Below, piece after piece: positions 63,289 to 64,000 of a DNA stretch of 64,000 bases. The stretch's first letter is position 1. Each line of letters opens with the position of its first letter. The position numbers and the translations under genes were made by a program. This DNA comes from Tetragonia tetragonoides. Its lineage: Eukaryota > Streptophyta > Magnoliopsida > Caryophyllales > Aizoaceae. The notes below the pieces were generated by a model. The model had not been told where the DNA came from, ran no database searches, and worked only from the letters and a program-made list of their open reading frames with translations. Location: contig CM076153.1 in the NCBI GenBank assembly GCA_038025085.1, forward strand, positions 5,115,501 to 5,179,500, written 5' to 3'.

Positions 63289-63776
63289 ACTAGTTTTCGT
63301 CTTTAGACGTCTTTAAGTAGTTTGTGGTTCAGATTTCTTAGTAGTTCTATATTTAGTTATCTTTAAACAATCTTTGGTGTATCTGCTAGTTAGTTAATAC
63401 TCTTGCTTACATTTCCAAATTGTGTTGAATGATTTCAATGACAGTTAAACCTCTTTCGTTTTAGCTTTATTGTTGTCTTTTTCTACACATATTGGTAAAT
63501 GTCGAATATGCAAACTCTGCACTTTCAAGAGTTTCAACCCCAAAACTCATGATCGTGAATTTTATTCCTTGAAACAATTAGGAGTAAGGAATTGATAGAA
63601 AGATGTATGCATTTTAACCTTATTGTAATAACCAAGCATTGAAGCTTTACCTACTGGGCAAAAATTAGGAGCTTCAATCTTCTGAAACATTACATATGAA
63701 CAGGTAAAAAGGGAGAAAAGAGAACAAAGCCGCGCACCAAAAAAAAACATCAAACAAAGCCTATTAGATGATATCC
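63289..63776. other. Convergent 3' ends of the GDSL and partial genes
   Basis: Probable 3' UTRs of the GDSL gene (left) and the minus-strand gene (right). No coding exon seen. Confidence 0.5.
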
Positions 63777-63965
63777 TCACTTCCCCCTTCCTTTTGATGG
63801 TTGCTTGGCAGGGGTCAACTTCCGAAAAGAAGCGTGCAATATCATAACTGAAACAGAGAACCCCTGGTTTAGACATGGAGTTCAGAGAAAAGGAACGAGA
63901 ATGCAACAAAAGAAATTTAGAGAAGTACCTCCATAACCGACTGCAAGGGCACAAAAGACAGCCAT
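63777..63965 (-). CDS. 3' end of an unidentified gene, small membrane protein (partial)
   Basis: Two exons on the minus strand, 63965-63929 and 63847-63777, join through a GT-AG intron. The reading is MAVFCALAVGYGVMILHASF followed by RKLTPAKQPSKGRGK and a stop. It has one hydrophobic segment of about 17 residues and then a basic C-terminal tail. A splice-acceptor-like CAG lies directly before the ATG at 63965, so this ATG may be internal and the gene probably continues beyond the window. I do not recognise the family; the shape fits a single-pass membrane protein with a basic tail. Confidence 0.45.
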
Positions 63966-64000
63966 CTGAACATTAGAACAGAATAATAGTATAACTGCTA

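Overview
This is a nuclear chromosome segment from a flowering plant, most likely a core eudicot. The evidence is split genes with plant-type GT-AG introns (two use GC donors), a small SBP-box gene with a miR156 target site, plant GCK-type kinase and GDSL genes, and typical plant transposons (LINE, Ty1/copia, PIF/Harbinger, hAT, MITEs, tRNA-derived SINEs). I cannot place the species more precisely. All gene models are spliced by eye from splice consensus and frame continuity; UTR ends are not known.

Layout. 1.4-2.4 kb: a small LEA-like gene (+) with RY and ABRE-like promoter motifs. 6.8-8.2 kb: a small SPL transcription factor (+) with a miR156 site in its 3' UTR. 9.35-11.9 kb: a PP2C phosphatase (-). 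12.4-16.9 kb: a decayed LINE (+). 20.4-21.5 kb: a low-complexity Ser/Asn-rich protein (+). 24.2-27.9 kb: a protein with an N-terminal bHLH-MYC_N-like domain of the type annotated 'WNK-related' (-). 33.1-41.4 kb: a three-layer transposon nest, in which a hAT element sits inside a PIF/Harbinger element that itself sits inside a LINE remnant. 42.2-45.7 kb: a young Ty1/copia element lacking reverse transcriptase. 46.2-59.65 kb: a 20-coding-exon Ste20/GCK kinase (+) with SINEs and a LINE remnant in its introns. 61.1-63.3 kb: a GDSL esterase/lipase (+). 63.8-64.0 kb: the 3' end of an unidentified gene (-).

The genes SPL - PP2C - Ser/Asn-rich protein - 'WNK-related' - GCK kinase stand in the same order as Arabidopsis At3g15270 (SPL5) - At3g15260 (PP2C 39) - At3g15250 - At3g15240 - At3g15220, as I recall those loci. 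The SPL4/MAP4K-alpha1 pair (At1g53160/At1g53165) would be the paralogous block. This is therefore an ancient conserved gene block expanded here by transposons. The genes do not form a pathway or cluster with a shared function.

I found no CRISPR, rRNA, functional tRNA gene or other system that looks wholly new. The most informative items are the conserved gene block, the datable transposon layers, the RT-deleted copia element, a SINE family with exact target-site duplications, and several possible regulatory features (miR156 site, uORFs, GC-AG introns, an intron with a perfect hairpin).
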